Of a stretch of 64,000 nt of DNA, positions 60,943 through 64,000 are shown in pieces; positions within the stretch are counted from its first letter, which is position 1; every line of letters starts with the position of its first letter. The position numbers were made by a program, and so were the translations under genes. The notes beneath the pieces are model-generated. The model did not search any database and was not told the DNA's origin. It was given only the letters and a program-made list of their open reading frames with translations. This DNA comes from Lentisalinibacter salinarum (GTDB taxonomy: Bacteria > Pseudomonadota > Gammaproteobacteria > Steroidobacterales > Woeseiaceae): contig NZ_JAPDRH010000002.1 of assembly GCF_040706555.1 (NCBI RefSeq), forward strand, positions 1,054,001 to 1,118,000, given 5' to 3'.

Positions 60943-61594
60943 AGCGCTCCTGCAGCCATGCGGAGATATCCGCGATCTCCGCCGGGCAGACGGCATGCGG
61001 CATGTCGTAGGTCTGCCACTCGAGGGGATAGCCGGCGGCGCCGAGGGCCTCGCGGGTCTGTTCGCCGAGCGCAACCGGTACCATCGGGTCCTGGCGGCCG
61101 TGGGCCATGAACACCGGCAGGTCCCGGTTGGCGGCGCTGCCCTCGGCGGCCAGCGTCTCGCCCAGTGGCATCCAGGTGGAAAGCGCGATCAGGCCGGCGA
61201 GGCGCTCCGGATAGCGCAGCGCCGTGTGGATGGCGATGGCTCCGCCCTGGGAGAAGCCGGCCAGTACGATGCGCGCGGCGGGGATGCCCCGTTCCTTCTC
61301 CCGCTCGATCAGCTCCACGGTGCCGGCGGCGCTCTCGCGGATGCCCTCCTCGTCCTGCCGGGCCCGGCGGTCGATGGCGACGATGTCGTACCAGGCGCGC
61401 ATGCGCATGCCGGCATTGATGGTCACCGGCCGGACGGGAGCGTGGGGGAAGACGAAGTGCAGCGCCAGGTCCTGCGGCAGGCGCAACTCCGGCACCACCG
61501 GCTCGAAGTCGTGGCCGTCGGCCCCCAGCCCGTGCAGCCAGATGACGGCGCCTGCCGGCTCGCTGCCGGTTTCGATCTCGACGGTCTCGAGCAT
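60923..61594 (-). CDS. carboxylesterase/phospholipase (YpfH/EstB-like)
   Basis: 223-residue alpha/beta hydrolase. GAVIWLHGLGADGHDF, nucleophile elbow LAGFSQGGAIA, Asp in HGRQDPMVP and His in YDMPHAVCP all intact. Start at 61594 with GGAGGAGAC upstream; a longer frame exists but lacks support. Cytosolic thioesterase/carboxylesterase. Confidence 0.93.
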   Translation of the reverse strand: MLETVEIETGSEPAGAVIWLHGLGADGHDFEPVVPELRLPQDLALHFVFPHAPVRPVTINAGMRMRAWYDIVAIDRRARQDEEGIRESAAGTVELIEREKERGIPAARIVLAGFSQGGAIAIHTALRYPERLAGLIALSTWMPLGETLAAEGSAANRDLPVFMAHGRQDPMVPVALGEQTREALGAAGYPLEWQTYDMPHAVCPAEIADISAWLQERFRQAES

Positions 61595-61708
61595 GTCTCC
61601 TCCCGTTGCGCGTGTGCCCGGTATCCGAGGGTCGCAATGATCGCAATTGTCGCGACACCGGAGCGCGCAGGTTAACCGGAAAATCATGCGCCGGCAGCCT
61701 TGACCCGC

Positions 61709-61736
61709 TATGCGCATTCAAGTACAAATATGCGCA
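61709..61736. promoter_or_regulatory. repeated TATGCGCA element upstream of argR
   Basis: TATGCGCA occurs at 61709-61716 and 61729-61736, 20 bp apart (two turns). Each holds the palindrome TGCGCA. The region is AT-rich and ends 21 bp before the argR ATG. ATTCA half-sites at 61716-61720 and 61742-61746 resemble half ARG boxes, but no full box was found. Confidence 0.4.
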
Positions 61737-61757
61737 AATTTATTCACACTACCCATC

Positions 61758-62237
61758 ATGCCCGCCAGCGCCGAACAACAGATCGAGCGTCGCCGCGCCA
61801 TCGCGGCGATACTGCGTGAGCGCCCCGTCGCCACCCAGGGCGAACTGGTGCGCGTGCTGCACCAGCTCGGCTTCGAGGCGACGCAGTCCAGCGTCTCCCG
61901 CGACCTGCGCATCCTCGGCGCGGCCAAGGAGGCCGACGGTTACCGGCTGCGCACGGCCGGGCCCGCAGTGGCCGGCTCCTCGACACCCGGCAATGCCTTC
62001 GACGAGGTGGCCGGTTTCGTGCGCGCCGTGAAACGCGCCGGCGCCAACCTTGTGGTGGTGCAGACCGGTATCGGCGCCGCCCAGCGGGTGGCGGTGGCGC
62101 TCGACCGCACCCGCTGGCCGGAGATCGTGGGCACGCTCTCCGGCGACGACACCATCTTCGTGGCCACGCCCGGCGCGGCGGCGAGCGCGCGACTGGAATC
62201 CCGACTCAACGACATTTTCGCGGAGCGAACCCCATGA
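61758..62237 (+). CDS. argR: arginine repressor
   Basis: 159-residue hexameric regulator. N-terminal winged helix (IAAILRERPVATQGELVRVLHQLGFEATQSSVSRDLRIL) and C-terminal arginine-binding domain (VQTGIGAAQRVAVALDR, GTLSGDDTIFVAT). Start at 61758 chosen over an upstream Met. Stop overlaps argG start (ATGA). Confidence 0.93.
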   Translation: MPASAEQQIERRRAIAAILRERPVATQGELVRVLHQLGFEATQSSVSRDLRILGAAKEADGYRLRTAGPAVAGSSTPGNAFDEVAGFVRAVKRAGANLVVVQTGIGAAQRVAVALDRTRWPEIVGTLSGDDTIFVATPGAAASARLESRLNDIFAERTP

Positions 62238-63472
62238 ATGCCCAGCCTACCTCTTCCGGCCAGGACTCTCCCATCCTGCTCGCCTACTCTGGCGGGCTGG
62301 ACACCTCCTTCTGCGTACCCTGGCTGAAGGAGAACTACGGTCGCCCGGTCATCACCGTCACGGTGGATACCGGCGGCATCGACGAGGACGCGCGGCGGGA
62401 ACTGGCGGCGCGCTCCGAGGCCCTGGGCGCCGCGGAGCACCTGCTGATCGACGCCCGCCAGGCCTTCTTCGACGAGGTGCTGCGCTGGCTCATCGCCGGC
62501 AACGTGCGCCGGGGCGGGCTCTATCCGCTGTGCGTGGGCGCCGAGCGCGGCATCCAGGCGGCGCGCATGGCCGCGGCCGCCGCCGAGCACGGCGCCGATA
62601 CCGTGGCCCACGGCTGCACCGCGGCCGGCAACGACCAGGTGCGCTTCGAGGTGGCGCTGCGCACGTTGAATCCGTCGCTCGAGGTGCTGGCGCCGGTGCG
62701 CGACAACAGCTGGGCGCGGCAGGATCAGCTCGCCTACCTGGAGGACCACGGCATGCCGGTGCCGAAGTCCGGTTCGGCCTACTCCATCAACCGGGGCCTC
62801 TGGGGCGTGACCATCGGCGGCCGCGAGACGCTGGATTCCCGGGGCTCCGTCCCGGAGGAGGCCTGGGTGCTGTCGGCGGGCGCACTGGCGTCGGCCCGCG
62901 CGCCGGAGAGCCACCGCATCGGTTTCGAGCAGGGCCGCCCGGTCTCCATCGACGGCGAGAAGCTGGAGCCCGTGGCGCTGATCGAGCAGCTGGAGACCCT
63001 GGGCGGCAGCTTCGCCATCGGCCGCGGCATCCACCTGGGCGACACCATCCTGGGCACCAAGGGGCGGGTGGCCTTCGAGGCGCCGGCCGCGGATATCCTG
63101 CTGACCGCCCACCGGGAACTCGAGAAGCTGGTGCTGAGCGGGCCCCAGCAGCGCATCAAGGACACGGTGGCCGCCGCCTACGGCGACTTCGTGCACGAGG
63201 GCCGCCAGCTCGACCCGGTCTGCCGGGACATCGAGGCGCTGCTCGCCTCGTCCCAGGCGCGGGTGACCGGCGAGGTGACGGTCCAGCTGCGGCCCGGCAG
63301 CGTCTTCGTGGAGGGCGTCACGTCGCCATATTCGCTGATGGCCGCCAGCAAGGGCGTCTACGGCGAGGCGGCCGGCGAGTGGACGCCGGCGGACGCGCTC
63401 GGCCATGCCCGCATCCTGTCGCTCACCGGCATGCTGCAGACCCGCGCTGCCCGTCAGGCGGAGGACGAATGA
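62234..63472 (+). CDS. argG: argininosuccinate synthase
   Basis: 412 residues, ATP-dependent joining of citrulline and aspartate. LAYSGGLDTSFCVPWL is the ATP pyrophosphatase motif; AHGCTAAGNDQVRFE, RDNSWARQDQLAYLE, SAYSINRGLWG are standard. Co-transcribed with argR and a P-loop gene (overlap TGATG). Uses the arginine route with ArgR in the same operon. Confidence 0.95.
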   Translation: MNAQPTSSGQDSPILLAYSGGLDTSFCVPWLKENYGRPVITVTVDTGGIDEDARRELAARSEALGAAEHLLIDARQAFFDEVLRWLIAGNVRRGGLYPLCVGAERGIQAARMAAAAAEHGADTVAHGCTAAGNDQVRFEVALRTLNPSLEVLAPVRDNSWARQDQLAYLEDHGMPVPKSGSAYSINRGLWGVTIGGRETLDSRGSVPEEAWVLSAGALASARAPESHRIGFEQGRPVSIDGEKLEPVALIEQLETLGGSFAIGRGIHLGDTILGTKGRVAFEAPAADILLTAHRELEKLVLSGPQQRIKDTVAAAYGDFVHEGRQLDPVCRDIEALLASSQARVTGEVTVQLRPGSVFVEGVTSPYSLMAASKGVYGEAAGEWTPADALGHARILSLTGMLQTRAARQAEDE

Positions 63473-64000
63473 TGCGCAGCGTCGTCGTCGACAAGATCGC
63501 CTCGGTGGCCCAGCACCACGAGCTGGGCCGCGAGCTGCGCCTGTCGGAGGAGATCCCCTGCGAGGAGGGCGTGCTCGTTGCCGTGGAGGTGCTGAACAAC
63601 AAGACCCGCTACAACACCATGGAACTCACCAGCGGGCGCATGGCCACGGTGAAGCGGGGCGACGTCATCGTCGGCGCACTCGGCCACCGCAAGGCACTCC
63701 GGGGCTATTCGGGCCACCTGCCGAAGACCCTGGCCGCAGGCGACACCGTGCAGCTGCTGAACATCGGCGGCGTGCTCGGCATCTGCGACTCCGCCAACCC
63801 GGACGTCGGCCCCCCGTTCGACTGCCGGGTGCTCGGCACCGTGCTCACATTCCCCTATCTCGGCGAGCGCATCGGCGTGCCCGCCCGGGTGGGCGAGTTC
63901 CCGCTGGACTACGAGGCGGGGCTCGACGTGCGCGGCGTGCCCGTCATCGCCCTGGCCGGCACCTGCATGGACTCCGGCAAGACGGCGGCGGCCTGCGCCA
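63469..64000 (+). CDS. P-loop protein of unknown function downstream of argG (3' end outside window)
   Basis: At least 177 residues, truncated by the window end. Overlaps argG (ATGATG across its stop). First ~150 residues are beta-rich (VVVDKIASVAQHHELG, VAVEVLNNKTRYNTMEL, GDVIVGALGHRKALRGYSG), then LAGTCMDSGKTAAACA, a Walker A-like loop (G-x-x-x-x-G-K-T). A family name did not come to mind. The tight link to argR-argG suggests a role in amino-acid metabolism or its control. Confidence 0.75.
   Translation, partial: MMRSVVVDKIASVAQHHELGRELRLSEEIPCEEGVLVAVEVLNNKTRYNTMELTSGRMATVKRGDVIVGALGHRKALRGYSGHLPKTLAAGDTVQLLNIGGVLGICDSANPDVGPPFDCRVLGTVLTFPYLGERIGVPARVGEFPLDYEAGLDVRGVPVIALAGTCMDSGKTAAACA

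Noticed and set aside
61700..61757. Classical ARG boxes
   Set aside because: Only ATTCA half-sites, 26 bp apart; no TGAAT-N4-ATTCA palindrome.
1..64000. Mobile element, integron or prophage
   Set aside because: No transposase, integrase, terminal repeats or tRNA junction found; gene content is metabolic and housekeeping throughout.
1..64000. tRNA or rRNA genes
   Set aside because: No cloverleaf-like TTCGA arms in intergenic regions, which are almost all under 300 bp.

Overview
The window is a GC-rich, densely packed chromosomal segment from a free-living Gammaproteobacterium. The evidence is E. coli-type GshA, FadE with the C-terminal extension, PurT, a PspF/PspABC system, GspA/GspB of type II secretion, Bacteroidetes-free operon style, type 2 malate dehydrogenase, MscL, RraA, NudC and an ArgR-ArgG pair. 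I cannot name the genus. No rRNA, tRNA, insertion sequence, prophage or CRISPR array was found. The window opens inside a UvrD/Rep-type helicase and closes inside a P-loop protein downstream of argG. There is a 4-N assembly gap at 58724-58727.

Layout. 1-8.5 kb: helicase, two alpha/beta hydrolases (one a degenerate tandem), a KAS III-like condensing enzyme and an SLC13/RCK permease. 8.5-12.4 kb: redox enzymes (quinone reductase, SDR, FAD reductase, nitroreductase). 12.4-16.9 kb: two membrane-anchored paralogues with a possible AOC/dirigent-like barrel, divergent from a secreted metalloprotease with a GlyGly-CTERM tail, a CRP-like site between them, then an isoaspartyl peptidase. 16.9-25 kb: gshA, a flavin-binding oxidase-family protein with a DDRG repeat tail, DUF2845 protein, bactofilin, a membrane-bound response regulator and a GGDEF/EAL protein. 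25-28.7 kb: phage-shock (psp) locus with a mirrored duplicate pspC-pspB pair and divergent pspF. 28.8-35 kb: purT, a YtrA-type GntR/ABC operon with a clear operator, an ECF sigma/anti-sigma pair and mdh. 35-39.3 kb: fadE and a DUF4286-DUF3667 fusion. 39.5-46.8 kb: complete mevalonate pathway (HMG-CoA synthase; mvaD, phosphomevalonate kinase, an HMG-CoA reductase-mevalonate kinase fusion, idi) plus FPP synthase. 46.9-53.7 kb: dinB, gspA-gspB, a FakA-FakB-like fusion and a Cys/Met-metabolism PLP enzyme. 53.7-58.7 kb: SRAP protein, YadGH-type ABC exporter, AlkA-like glycosylase, a divergent FlhD-like (internally duplicated)/FlhC-like pair and mscL. 58.8-64 kb: rraA, nudC, NRDE protein, carboxylesterase, argR-argG and a truncated P-loop gene.

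How they work together. The mevalonate block supplies IPP/DMAPP from acetoacetyl-CoA and acetyl-CoA and delivers it to the adjacent ispA; this replaces the MEP route usual in the class. GspAB, the rhombosortase-type protease and the CRP-like site point to regulated protein secretion. The psp locus, ECF sigma pair, MscL and ABC exporters form an envelope-homeostasis theme. The least described element is the FlhD/FlhC-like pair at 56.8-58.2 kb, which has a tandem FlhD domain and an AT-rich divergent promoter region and no flagellar genes nearby.
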